From SCRT01 sp036379455 (lineage in GTDB: Bacteria; Pseudomonadota; Gammaproteobacteria; Nevskiales; Nevskiaceae), in the NCBI GenBank assembly GCA_036379455.1, contig DASVGQ010000060.1, positions 1-12,887 of the forward strand: a stretch of 12,887 bases of DNA, given 5' to 3'. The notes under the pieces are model-generated. The model had not been told where the DNA came from. It was given only the letters and a program-made list of their open reading frames with translations, and made no database searches. Of the stretch, positions 6,001 to 12,887 are shown piece by piece. A program made the translations under genes and the position numbers. The stretch's first letter is position 1; each line of letters begins with the position of its first letter.

Positions 6001-7650
6001 GTGAGCTATCTGGCCCTTGCGCGGCGCTATCGCCCGCGCCAATTCGACGAAGTTCTCGGCCAGGAGCCGGTAGTGCGCGCGCTGCGCCATGCGCTCGACC
6101 AGGATCGCCTGCATCCAGCGCTGCTGCTGACCGGCACGCGCGGTGTGGGCAAGACGACGCTGGGGCGCATCATCGCCAAGTGCCTGAACTGCGAGAAGGG
6201 CGTCAGCTCGACGCCCTGCGGCGAGTGCGACGCCTGCCGTGAGGTCGACGAGGGTCGCTTCATCGACCTCATCGAGATCGACGCGGCCAGCCGCACGAAG
6301 GTCGACGATACGCGGCAGCTGCTGGAGAACGTCGCCTACGCGCCGGCGCGCGGTCGTTACAAGGTGTACCTCATCGACGAGGTCCACATGCTGTCGACGG
6401 CGAGCTTCAACGCGCTGCTGAAGACGCTCGAGGAGCCGCCGGCGCACGTCAAGTTCATTCTCGCCACCACCGATCCGCAGAAGCTGCCGGTCACCGTGCT
6501 GTCGCGCTGCCTGCGCTTCAACCTCCGTCGCCTGCCGGTGGAAGTGATCCGCGAGGCGCTTGCCCGGGTCGCCGAGCGCGAGGCCACTGCGGCGGGTCCT
6601 GGAGCCTTCGCCGTGCTGGCACGCGCGGCTGACGGCTCGATGCGCGACGGCCTGTCGCTGCTCGATCAGGCCATCGCGTGGAGCGGCGGCGAGCCGCTGG
6701 AGCGTGCGGGACTCGAGCAGATGCTCGGGACAGTCGGCGAACGCGGGCTGCTCGACGTGCTGGCGGCGATCCACGCGGGCGAGGGTGCGGCGGTGGTGAC
6801 ACATCTGGACAGCCTGGCCGAACAGGTGCCGGATTACGCCGCGCTGCTTGATACGCTGGCCGCGGATCTGCAGCGCATCGCGGTGCTGCAGGTGCTGCCT
6901 TCCGCGGAGAGCCCGGAGGACGACGTCGCCTTGCGTGATCTGGTGCCGCAGATCCCCGCGGAGGACGTGCAGCTGTACTACGAGATCGCGGTTCACGCGC
7001 GCCGCGATCTGCGCTGGGCGCCGGATCCGCGCATCGGCTTCGAGATGGCGGTGATCCGCATGTATGCCTTCCGTCCGGTGGGCGGGCGCGTGCCGAAGTC
7101 GCCGTCGAGAGCCTCCGGCACGGCATCCGGCGGATCGACCGCGGCGATCGCGGCGCCGTCGCCGCCGGCCGCTCCTGACCGCGCGGCGTCCACGCGCGTC
7201 GCTGCCGCGGAGCTTCCCGCAGAGGGAACCTCTGCGGAGCAGGAAACGCCGATACCCGCGAGCACGGAGCCCGCTTCGTGGCGGGCGACGGTGGAAACGC
7301 TGGGGCTCGCCGGGCTCGACCGGGAGCTGGCGCGCCACTGCGTCGCGAACGCGGCAAACGGCGGCGCGCTGCGCCTCGTGGTCGAGCCGTCATATGCGCA
7401 TTTGATCAACGCGGAGCGCCAGGGCCGGCTGGAGCAGGCGCTGCGCGACGCCGGCGCGTTGGAGGGCGCGCTGGAGATCGTCGCCGGTGGCGACGAGGCG
7501 CTGGAGACGCCGGCGCGCGTCGAGGCGCGCGAAAGCGCGCGGCGCCAGGCAGACGCCGAGGCCCGGCTCGCGACCAGCGCGACCGCCGAAGCGCTGCGCG
7601 AGGCTTTTGACGCGACGCTTCAGCCGGGCAGCGTGCGGCCGGTCGAATAA
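6001..7650 (+). CDS. dnaX: DNA polymerase III subunit tau (clamp loader)
   Basis: The clamp-loader ATPase that opens the beta clamp and links core polymerases and helicase at the fork. The 549 residues align closely with E. coli DnaX: opening SYLALARRYRPRQFDEVLGQE, Walker A GTRGVGKTT (45-53), zinc-binding Cys64, Cys73, Cys76 and Cys79 at the same numbers as E. coli, Walker B LIDEVHML (124-131), sensor TTDPQKLP (156-163) and the SRC arginine finger (168-170). The collar domain ends near 365, a low-complexity Ala/Pro-rich linker covers about 365-425, and a C-terminal domain ends in LREAFDATLQPGSVRPVE. It is shorter than E. coli tau (643), mainly in the linker. The start is GTG with a poor ribosome binding site, suggesting coupling to the gene before it. 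No A-rich slippery heptamer for gamma production is seen, but a perfect hairpin lies in the linker. Confidence 0.97.
   Translation: MSYLALARRYRPRQFDEVLGQEPVVRALRHALDQDRLHPALLLTGTRGVGKTTLGRIIAKCLNCEKGVSSTPCGECDACREVDEGRFIDLIEIDAASRTKVDDTRQLLENVAYAPARGRYKVYLIDEVHMLSTASFNALLKTLEEPPAHVKFILATTDPQKLPVTVLSRCLRFNLRRLPVEVIREALARVAEREATAAGPGAFAVLARAADGSMRDGLSLLDQAIAWSGGEPLERAGLEQMLGTVGERGLLDVLAAIHAGEGAAVVTHLDSLAEQVPDYAALLDTLAADLQRIAVLQVLPSAESPEDDVALRDLVPQIPAEDVQLYYEIAVHARRDLRWAPDPRIGFEMAVIRMYAFRPVGGRVPKSPSRASGTASGGSTAAIAAPSPPAAPDRAASTRVAAAELPAEGTSAEQETPIPASTEPASWRATVETLGLAGLDRELARHCVANAANGGALRLVVEPSYAHLINAERQGRLEQALRDAGALEGALEIVAGGDEALETPARVEARESARRQADAEARLATSATAEALREAFDATLQPGSVRPVE
7217..7237 (+). other. 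Perfect hairpin inside the dnaX linker region
   Basis: CCGCAGAGG (7217-7225) and CCTCTGCGG (7229-7237) are exact reverse complements separated by GAA. They give a nine-base-pair stem at codons about 406-412, in the low-complexity linker between the ATPase/collar part and the tau C-terminal domain. This is the region where some bacteria produce the shorter gamma form. There is no T-run after it. Function unproven. Confidence 0.55.
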
Positions 7651-7694
7651 GCTGTTGCTGGTTGCATCCCCCACAGATCCAGGAGCTGGAAAAC

Positions 7695-8027
7695 GTGAAA
7701 CAGGCCATCGGTCAGCTGATGCGGCAGGCGCAACAGATGCAGGAGAAGATGCGCAAGCTGCAGGAAGAGCTCCAGCAGCTCGAGGTCACGGGCAACGCCG
7801 GCGCCGGGCTCGTGAAGGTGACCCTCAACGGCAAGCACGAGGCGCGCCGCGTGGAAATTGCGCCCGATGCGCTGGCGGAGGATCGCGAGTTCCTCAGCGA
7901 TCTGGTCGCCGCGGCCATCAACGACGCCGCGCAGAAGCTGGAGAGCGAGACGAAGTCGCGCATGGCGCAGGTCACGGGCGGGATGAATCTGCCGGCCGGA
8001 CTGGATCTGGGCCAGCTGGGGCTTTGA
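7695..8027 (+). CDS. ybaB: YbaB/EbfC nucleoid-associated protein
   Basis: A 110-residue DNA-binding protein of the YbaB/EbfC family, a homodimer that coats DNA and is commonly encoded between dnaX and recR. The sequence shows the N-terminal helix LMRQAQQMQEKMRKLQEELQ (8-27) and the core LEVTGNAGAGLVKVTLNGKHEARRVEI (partly 29-55), then NDAAQKLESETKSRMAQVTGGMNLPAG, all matching E. coli YbaB (109 residues). I chose the GTG at 7695 because a full AGGAG sits at 7681-7685 with a nine-base spacer and the length then fits the family. A TTG at 7662 would add 11 residues and has no comparable ribosome binding site. It follows dnaX by 44 bases and precedes recR by seven. Confidence 0.95.
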   Translation: MKQAIGQLMRQAQQMQEKMRKLQEELQQLEVTGNAGAGLVKVTLNGKHEARRVEIAPDALAEDREFLSDLVAAAINDAAQKLESETKSRMAQVTGGMNLPAGLDLGQLGL

Positions 8028-8034
8028 CGCGTCG

Positions 8035-8637
8035 ATGGATCAACGCTACGGCCCCCGCCTGAGTGCGCTGATCGACACCCTTCGTCGCCTCCCGGGCGTC
8101 GGTCCGAAGACCGCCCAACGCATGGCTTTTCACCTGCTCGAGCGTGACCGGGAGGGCGCCGCCGCGCTCGCTCACGCGGTCACCGGAGCGCTGGACGGCG
8201 TCGGCCACTGTCCGCACTGCCGCATGTTCTGCGAGGACGGCCGCTGCCGTTACTGCACTGACGCCCGGCGCGCCACGGGGCTGGTGTGCGTCGTCGAGAC
8301 GCCGGCGGATCTGCTCGCCGTCGAAAACGGCACCGACTATCGCGGTCGCTACTTCGTGCTGATGGGACGCCTCTCACCGCTCGACGGAATGGGTCCCGAG
8401 GAGCTGGGGCTCGATACCCTGGAAACGGAGCTGGCGCAGGGCGACGTCAAGGAGCTGATCATCGCCACGAACCCGAGCGTGGAAGGGGAGGCGACGGCGT
8501 ACTACCTCACGGAGCTCGCGCACCGCCAGGGCATCAAGGCCAGCCGCATCGCGCACGGCGTGCCGATGGGCGGCGAGCTTGAATACACGGACTCGAGCAC
8601 GCTGGCGCACGCGCTCAGCGGCCGCACGCCGGCGTGA
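8035..8637 (+). CDS. recR: Recombination mediator protein RecR
   Basis: A 200-residue protein (E. coli RecR 201) that works with RecO and RecF to load RecA on SSB-coated single-stranded DNA at gaps. Domains in order: helix-hairpin-helix LPGVGPKTAQRMAFHLL (19-35); zinc finger with Cys59, Cys62, Cys71 and Cys74; Toprim domain starting at GLVCVVETPADLLAVE, with GRYFVLMGRLSPLDGMGPEELGL and the ATNPSVEGEATAYY motif; and the C-terminal segment SRIAHGVPMGGELEYTDSSTLAHALSGR. The start at 8035 matches the family N-terminus but has little ribosome-binding sequence, in line with translational coupling to ybaB seven bases upstream. The gene ends three bases before the convergent minus-strand gene, leaving no room for a separate terminator. 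Confidence 0.97.
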   Translation: MDQRYGPRLSALIDTLRRLPGVGPKTAQRMAFHLLERDREGAAALAHAVTGALDGVGHCPHCRMFCEDGRCRYCTDARRATGLVCVVETPADLLAVENGTDYRGRYFVLMGRLSPLDGMGPEELGLDTLETELAQGDVKELIIATNPSVEGEATAYYLTELAHRQGIKASRIAHGVPMGGELEYTDSSTLAHALSGRTPA

Positions 8638-8640
8638 ACT

Positions 8641-9558
8641 TCAGCTGCCGTCCGAAGAATCGGAAGGCAGCGTCATCAGCTCTGTCCACGGCGCGCCGGC
8701 GCGGCGCCGGGCCTCGAGCGCGTCGAAGTAGGCCTTGCGTCCGCGATAGTTGTCGTTGTAGCTGACGGAGCCGATGTGCATCCACGCGCCGTCGAGCACG
8801 CTGACCTCCTGCTCGGGCAGGCCCGCCGGGTGCAGGTGGCCGGCTTCTTCACTGGCAGTGGGCAGTGACAGCGCGTCGAGGCTGCGATAGAGCGGCGTCC
8901 AATTGCGGCCGCCGGTGTCGAGTCCTGCGCCGAAGTCGTAGAGGAAGTTCAGCCGCCGCGCCGCTACGGCTCGGGTGTCATAGAAGCAGTAACCCGCCCA
9001 CAGGGACCAGCGCCGGAAGTGATACTCGGACGGCTGGCGCAGCCCGTAGACAGGTGCGTCCCCCATGCGCTCGCTGAGCGAGAACCGACGGATCGGGATC
9101 AGATCGTGATCGATGAAACCGAAACGCTTCGGTGCCAGCGGCCGGAACACGTTGCGATGGATCCACGTCATCGCGCGGCCGTGGCTGCGGTTGACGTGGT
9201 GCGTCGGGTTCCACGGCAGCGGCAGGTAGGGCACACAGGCCTTGCGGCAGACGGCGGCGATAGCCGGGCGCAGGGCGCGATGGCGGGAGTTGTCGAAGAC
9301 GACGAGCTGTATGTCCCGTAGATGTTCCCGCGCTTCGAACAGTAGCCAGCCGAGCACGTCCGGCCTTTCGAAGGCCACGACGGCCGCCAGCGTGTCCGCG
9401 TGTAGCGTGCGTAGCCGCTCCATGAACGGCGCCATGCCGGCCGCGCGTTGGCGCAGGAACAGCTGGAGGGACAGGTCGTTGCGCGTCTGCTTGAAGCCGT
9501 GCACGACCGGCAGGCCACGCATCCAGTCGCGCGCGTCGTATTCGCTGATCCGTCGCAT
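8641..9558 (-). CDS. Uncharacterised protein, possible GT-A-type glycosyltransferase
   Basis: A 305-residue soluble-looking protein with no signal peptide or membrane segment; I do not recognise a named family. Features suggesting a glycosyltransferase-like fold: a strand DIQLVVFDNSRHRA (82-95) followed by VPYLPLPWNPTHHVNRSHGRAMTWIH (partly 109-134), then FGFIDHDLIPI (147-157), where hydrophobic residues lead into D150-H-D152, a typical place and form for a metal-binding DxD. Later come DFGAGLDTGGRNW (208-220) and LDGAWMHIGSVSYNDNYRGRKAYF (255-278). A sugar transferase is an inference from these motifs only. It lies 30 bases downstream of phhB on the same strand, probably in one transcript, and ends three bases from recR. 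The ribosome binding site is weak; an internal ATG at codon 13 is a possible alternative start. Confidence 0.75.
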   Translation of the reverse strand: MRRISEYDARDWMRGLPVVHGFKQTRNDLSLQLFLRQRAAGMAPFMERLRTLHADTLAAVVAFERPDVLGWLLFEAREHLRDIQLVVFDNSRHRALRPAIAAVCRKACVPYLPLPWNPTHHVNRSHGRAMTWIHRNVFRPLAPKRFGFIDHDLIPIRRFSLSERMGDAPVYGLRQPSEYHFRRWSLWAGYCFYDTRAVAARRLNFLYDFGAGLDTGGRNWTPLYRSLDALSLPTASEEAGHLHPAGLPEQEVSVLDGAWMHIGSVSYNDNYRGRKAYFDALEARRRAGAPWTELMTLPSDSSDGS

Positions 9559-9588
9559 GAAATTGGGAGCGATAGCGGGCGCGGCGCT

Positions 9589-9921
9589 CTACTGGAGCGC
9601 GTCGACCTTCGCGGCGCAGATGAAGTCGTTGTCCGAGAGTCCGCCGATCGCGTGCGTCGAATAACGCACGTGGAGGTTGCGGTAGCCGAAGCTCAGATCC
9701 GGGTGATGGTCTTCATGGATCGCGATGTAGGCCACCGCGTTGACGAAGGCGAGGGTGCGGAAATAGTTGCTGAATTCGAAGTCGGCTTCCAGCGCCTTGT
9801 GTTCCTCCGTCAGCTTCCAGCGCGGATCGAGGGACTTGAGATGCGCCTGTGCCTTCTCGAGCGTCAGCGGCGGGACGTTGCCCTCGCACGGGATGCAGTG
9901 ACGGCTCTTGAGATCGTTCAT
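9589..9921 (-). CDS. phhB: Pterin-4a-carbinolamine dehydratase
   Basis: A 110-residue enzyme that dehydrates 4a-hydroxytetrahydrobiopterin, recycling the pterin cofactor used by aromatic amino acid hydroxylases such as phenylalanine hydroxylase. Family marks are the N-terminal HCIPCEG (8-14), WKL (35-37), NYFRTLAFVNAVAYIA (52-67), the active-site cluster HEDHHPDLSFGYRNLHVRYSTH (partly 69-90, with His72, His73 and His90) and the C-terminal GLSDNDFICAAKVDAL. GGAG seven bases before the ATG supports the start. No phenylalanine hydroxylase (phhA) is in the window. The gene is divergent from orn with 126 bases between the starts. Confidence 0.95.
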   Translation of the reverse strand: MNDLKSRHCIPCEGNVPPLTLEKAQAHLKSLDPRWKLTEEHKALEADFEFSNYFRTLAFVNAVAYIAIHEDHHPDLSFGYRNLHVRYSTHAIGGLSDNDFICAAKVDALQ

Positions 9922-10047
9922 TTGGTGGCTCCAGCGTTAGGGCCGATAGTGTAGCCCGCGATGTCGGGGGCTCTTCAGCTCGTCGTCATGGCGCCTTGCT
10001 GCACATACGACGCGTTACCATCGCCGCCCATTCTTCGAGTCAAGGCC

Positions 10048-10602
10048 ATGCCATCCGACCCCGGAAACCTTATCTGGATCGATCTCGAGATGACCGGACT
10101 TGCCCCGGAAAGTGACCGCATCCTCGAGATCGCCACGATCGTGACCGATGAGGCGCTCCGCGTCCTCGCCGAGGGACCGGTGTTGGCAGTGCATCAGGAC
10201 GATGCGCGGCTGGGTGCGATGGACGCCTGGAACACCGAGCACCACGGCCGCTCCGGATTGATCCAGCGCGTGCGTGACAGCCACATTGATGAGCGGCAGG
10301 CCGAAGCGCAGACGCTGCATTTTCTGCAGCAGTGGGTGCCGGCGGGGGCTTCGCCCATCTGCGGGAACACCATCTGCCAGGACCGACGATTCCTGGCGCA
10401 CTGGATGCCGGAGCTGGAGCGCTACTTCCACTACCGCCACCTCGACGTGAGCACGCTCAAGGAGCTGTGCAAGCGCTGGGCACCGAGCGTCGCGGCAGGC
10501 TTCGACAAGCAATCCCGCCACCGCGCGCTGGACGACATCCGCGACTCTATTGCCGAGCTGCGCTACTACCGCGAGCATTTCCTGCGGGTGTCGCCGGCCT
10601 GA
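10048..10602 (+). CDS. orn: Oligoribonuclease (3'-to-5' exoribonuclease)
   Basis: A 184-residue DEDDh exonuclease that degrades very short RNAs, chiefly dinucleotides, completing mRNA turnover and hydrolysing pGpG from cyclic-di-GMP breakdown. The catalytic set is complete and at E. coli numbering: Asp12 and Glu14 in WIDLEMTGL, Asp112 in GNTICQDRRFL, and His158 with Asp163 in SRHRALDDIRDSI. Other family signatures are DRILEIATIVTD and RYFHYRHLDVSTLKEL. The start at 10048 gives the family length; the same frame is open to an ATG at 9961, but the extra 29 residues have no family likeness. AAGG lies two bases before the ATG, close but plausible. It ends six bases from the convergent phoQ. Confidence 0.97.
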   Translation: MPSDPGNLIWIDLEMTGLAPESDRILEIATIVTDEALRVLAEGPVLAVHQDDARLGAMDAWNTEHHGRSGLIQRVRDSHIDERQAEAQTLHFLQQWVPAGASPICGNTICQDRRFLAHWMPELERYFHYRHLDVSTLKELCKRWAPSVAAGFDKQSRHRALDDIRDSIAELRYYREHFLRVSPA

Positions 10603-10608
10603 GGCACC

Positions 10609-11979
10609 TCACGCCGGCCAGCGCACGACCACGCGCGCGCCGCCGAGCGTCGCGGAGCGGCCCAGTTCAATGTCGCCGCCGCCGGGCAGGACGATGTCCG
10701 CGACCGTTGCAAGCCCGATGCCCTGGCCGGCCACGCGCGTGTCGGCGCGCACCCCGCGCGTGAGCAGCCGATCGGTATCAGCGGGAAAGCCGGGGCCATC
10801 GTCCTCCACCACCAGCGTCGTGCCGGGGCGCCGGGTGGCTGACACCATCACTACGTGCCGCGCCCACTTGCAGGCGTTGTCCGCGAGATTGCCCACGATC
10901 TCGTAGAGATCCCCCTCGTCCACGCGGAACTGCAGGCCCTCGTCGACCGCGTTGCGCAGCTCGAAGTGCCGTTCCGTGTAGACCTTCGCAAGCGCGCTCA
11001 ATACCTTGTCCGTCAGCTCGTGGATGTCCACCGGCGCCGCAAGCACGCCGTGCGCCGCGGCCGCCGCACGACGCAGCTGATAGTCGGTGATGTACTGGAT
11101 GCGCGTGACGGGTTCGTCCATGCGCCGGCGCAGTGCCTCCGGCATCGCCTCGTCTTCCGCGAGCGCGCGCAGCAGCGCGAGCGGCGTCTTGAGGCTGTGC
11201 GCGAGATCGCCGAGCGCGTTGCGGTAGCGCGCGAGGTGGGTGCGCCCGTTGCGGATGAGGTCATTCAGATTGCGCGCCAGCGTCGTGAGCTCGCGCGGAT
11301 AGTGCCCGCGGATCTCGTGGCGGTCTCCACTTTCGATGCGCCGCACTTCTGCGGCAAGGCGGCGCAGCGGCGCGAGGCTCCAGCGCAGGAGCAGGAACTG
11401 CAGGATCACCAGCGTCAACGCGGCGGTGGCGAGGGAACTCCACAGCGTGTGGCGGTAGACCGCGAGCTGCGCTTCGTAGGCCGTATCGTCCTCGAGCAGC
11501 GTCACCGTATAGCGGTGCGCGCGCTCGTGTTCCGCGTGCCATCGGACGCCGTAGGAGAAGACGAAGCGCTTGTCCGTCTGCTCGAGCAGGCTGTTGCCGA
11601 CGCTCGGCGCCGTGACCGGCGGCAGCGGCCCGGCGAGATTGGGCGATCGCCAGACGGCGTTTCCGCGGCTGTTGAAGATCACCGCTTCGAGGCCGGACTG
11701 CGGACGCGCCAGGCGCGGATCGGGCAGCGCGCCGAGCGGCACGGACAGCCCGGCGCCGGGCTGCGACTCGGCGGCGGCCAGCAGCGCGTACACCAGCCCC
11801 TGCGAACGGTCTCGTTCCGACTGCAGCGCGCTCTGGATGAAGGCCTGCTCGAGTCCGGCCGCTGCCGCAACCATGAACACTACAAGCACGCAGCTCGCCG
11901 CCAGCAGCAGGCGCGCCGAGAGCGACATGCCGGCCGCGCGCCGGGCAACCGCCGCCCGCCATCGCCGCAGCGCCATCAT
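10609..11979 (-). CDS. phoQ: PhoQ-like sensor histidine kinase
   Basis: A 456-residue inner-membrane kinase that would phosphorylate the PhoP-type regulator encoded just upstream. Order: membrane segment about 22-42, periplasmic sensor about 43-178, second membrane segment about 180-199, HAMP region about 200-253, H-box ALGDLAHSLKTPLALL (His261, with the HSLKTPLA form typical of PhoQ), N-box GNLADNACKWA (Asn364, Asn368), G1 EDDGPGFP (392-399) and G2 GQGIGLA (418-424). The PhoQ-type H-box and N-box support the name. The sensor lacks the dense acidic patch that binds divalent cations in enterobacterial PhoQ; only LLEDD (161-165) is seen, so the signal may differ. It starts seven bases after phoP with tandem ATG codons; either could be used. 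Confidence 0.9.
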   Translation of the reverse strand: MMALRRWRAAVARRAAGMSLSARLLLAASCVLVVFMVAAAAGLEQAFIQSALQSERDRSQGLVYALLAAAESQPGAGLSVPLGALPDPRLARPQSGLEAVIFNSRGNAVWRSPNLAGPLPPVTAPSVGNSLLEQTDKRFVFSYGVRWHAEHERAHRYTVTLLEDDTAYEAQLAVYRHTLWSSLATAALTLVILQFLLLRWSLAPLRRLAAEVRRIESGDRHEIRGHYPRELTTLARNLNDLIRNGRTHLARYRNALGDLAHSLKTPLALLRALAEDEAMPEALRRRMDEPVTRIQYITDYQLRRAAAAAHGVLAAPVDIHELTDKVLSALAKVYTERHFELRNAVDEGLQFRVDEGDLYEIVGNLADNACKWARHVVMVSATRRPGTTLVVEDDGPGFPADTDRLLTRGVRADTRVAGQGIGLATVADIVLPGGGDIELGRSATLGGARVVVRWPA

Positions 11980-11986
11980 CGCGGCG

Positions 11987-12664
11987 CTACCCGCGCGGCA
12001 GGTTCCAGCGGTAGCCGCTGCCGCGCAGCGTAGCGATGGGGTTGAGCGTGGCCCCGGGGTCGAGCTTGGCGCGCAGGCGGCGGATGAAGACCTCGATCAC
12101 GTTGCTGTCGCGCTCCTCGTCTTCCCGGTAGAGGTGCTCGACCAGGGTCGTCTTCGACACGACTTCACCCGCGTGCATCATCAGGAACTCGAGCACGCGA
12201 TACTCGAAGGACGTGAGCTCGACGCGGTGGCCGTCGACCGTGACGACCTTGCCGGCCGTGTCCAGCACGAAGGATCCTGATTCCAGCTGCGGCTGGCTCC
12301 ACCCGCCGCTGCGGCGCAGCAGCGCGCGGGTACGTGCCAGCAGCTCCTCCTTGTGGAAGGGCTTGACCAGATAATCGTCGGCGCCGGCTTCGAGACCTTC
12401 CACCTTGTTCTGCCAGCCATCCCGGGCGGTCAGGATCATGATCGGGAACGCGCGGCTCTTGCGGCGCGCGTTCCGGATGATCTCGATGCCCGAGATCTTC
12501 GGCAGGCCGAGGTCGATGATGGCGACGTCGACCGGGAATTCCTCGACCATGTACATGCCCTGCTCGCCGTCCGCCGCGGTATCCACGACGAAGCCATCGC
12601 CCTCCAGGTATCCGGCGATCAGCTGACGCAGCTGCTTGTCATCCTCGATCACGAGTGCCCGCAT
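11987..12664 (-). CDS. phoP: PhoP-like OmpR-family response regulator
   Basis: A 225-residue transcription factor (E. coli PhoP 223). The receiver domain has the acidic pocket Glu7, Asp8 and Asp9, the phosphorylated Asp51 in IIDLGLP, Thr79 in MILTARDGWQ and Lys101 in LVKPFH. ARDGWQNKVEGLEAGADDYLVKPFH closely follows PhoP. The winged-helix domain (about 125-222) includes VELTSFEYRVLEFLMMHAGEVVSK and the recognition region SNVIEVFIRRLRAKL, ending with the hairpin ATLRGSGYRW. It stands 12 bases after a PepSY-domain gene and seven before phoQ, so the three probably form one operon. No clear PhoP-box repeat is visible in the sequence available; the operon promoter must lie beyond the window. Confidence 0.94.
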   Translation of the reverse strand: MRALVIEDDKQLRQLIAGYLEGDGFVVDTAADGEQGMYMVEEFPVDVAIIDLGLPKISGIEIIRNARRKSRAFPIMILTARDGWQNKVEGLEAGADDYLVKPFHKEELLARTRALLRRSGGWSQPQLESGSFVLDTAGKVVTVDGHRVELTSFEYRVLEFLMMHAGEVVSKTTLVEHLYREDEERDSNVIEVFIRRLRAKLDPGATLNPIATLRGSGYRWNLPRG

Positions 12665-12676
12665 ACCCGTTGCCCA

Positions 12677-12887
12677 TCAGTTGCGCGGAACCACGACGAT
12701 ACGCACTTCCCCCTGCTTTATCAGCTTGACGTGATAGCCGGTGTTCGTCTCGCGCACGGAAAGCACTCGGCCGCCGCCGTTGAGCTTCTGCGCCTGCGCC
12801 GCGGCCAGGTTGATGGATGCACGCTGCCTGCTTTGCGGAGAGCCGGTGACTTTCGATGGGTGCGGACGCGTGGCCTGCGGATGCGCC
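12677..12887 (-). CDS. PepSY-like domain protein, C-terminal part (cut by window edge)
   Basis: The last 69 codons of a gene whose start lies beyond the window. The readable C-terminus includes SINLAAAQAQKLNGGGRVLSVRE and TNTGYHVKLIKQGEVRIVVVPRN. The pattern of a helix rich in A/Q, a glycine turn, then two beta strands ending at the C-terminus fits a single PepSY-type domain, a small periplasmic domain thought to inhibit or sense. PepSY-domain genes are often found just before PhoP/PhoQ-type pairs in proteobacteria, and the 12-base gap to phoP supports one operon. The preceding 20 or so residues are polar and low in complexity. No signal peptide can be checked here. Domain assignment is by pattern only. 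Confidence 0.75.
   Translation of the reverse strand, partial: AHPQATRPHPSKVTGSPQSRQRASINLAAAQAQKLNGGGRVLSVRETNTGYHVKLIKQGEVRIVVVPRN

Noticed and set aside
7081..7300. Programmed minus-one frameshift site for a gamma subunit in dnaX
   Set aside because: No A-rich or other X-XXY-YYZ heptamer was found near the linker hairpin, and the minus-one frame stays open for about 130 codons, so no short gamma-like product would result.
5287..7338. A 683-codon open frame on the minus strand, the longest in the window
   Set aside because: It is antisense to the RidA lipoprotein and dnaX, whose motifs and residue spacing are unmistakable. Its product is Arg/Gln/His-rich with no domain, as expected for a shadow frame in high-GC DNA.
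9961..10047. N-terminal extension of orn from the ATG at 9961
   Set aside because: The 29 extra residues have no family likeness. The ATG at 10048 gives catalytic residues at exactly the E. coli numbering and the usual length.
10855..12033. 392-codon plus-strand open frame opposite phoQ
   Set aside because: Arg-rich shadow of a clear histidine kinase with H, N and G boxes.

Overview
The window looks like chromosomal core genome from a high-GC gammaproteobacterium. The evidence is strong codon-level GC bias, a dnaX-ybaB-recR cluster with a nearby 4.5S RNA gene, an oligoribonuclease with E. coli-like residue spacing, and a PhoP/PhoQ-type two-component pair. Nevskiales, Steroidobacterales or Xanthomonadales relatives would fit, but the order cannot be fixed from sequence alone. 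No insertion sequence, phage, plasmid, CRISPR or tRNA signal was seen. Several genes start at GTG (dnaX, ybaB and both glycosyltransferases of the minus-strand cassette).

Layout: bases 1-116 hold nothing recognisable. The 4.5S signal recognition particle RNA gene (ffs, about 151-260, plus strand) has a weak promoter before it and a short repeat and stem-loop after it. On the minus strand, reading from about 5287 down to 377, come a flippase-like membrane protein, a GT2 polyprenyl-phosphate glycosyltransferase, an ArnT/PMT-like GT-C glycosyltransferase and a thiolase. The first three look like one lipid-linked-sugar cassette for modifying an envelope glycan or lipid. The thiolase lies 79 bases further on and may have its own promoter. 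A divergent region of about 165 bases then leads to a plus-strand cluster: a RidA-family lipoprotein, dnaX (clamp-loader tau subunit), ybaB and recR (recombination mediator).

From 8641 to 9921 on the minus strand are a pterin-4a-carbinolamine dehydratase (phhB) and, downstream of it, an uncharacterised protein with a possible glycosyltransferase DxD motif. The plus strand then carries orn (10048-10602). It converges with a minus-strand operon of a PepSY-domain protein (cut by the window edge), phoP and phoQ (12887 down to 10609). Genes are tightly packed, with convergent pairs only 3 and 6 bases apart, and there is no gene-free stretch over 300 bases.

Most of the window is well-understood housekeeping. 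The parts most worth a second look are the envelope glycosylation cassette lying between ffs and dnaX, a lipid-anchored RidA homologue lacking the family's substrate-binding arginine, a perfect hairpin in the dnaX linker, the uncharacterised protein next to phhB, and a PhoQ-like kinase without the usual acidic sensor patch. I did not find a convincing new multi-gene system.
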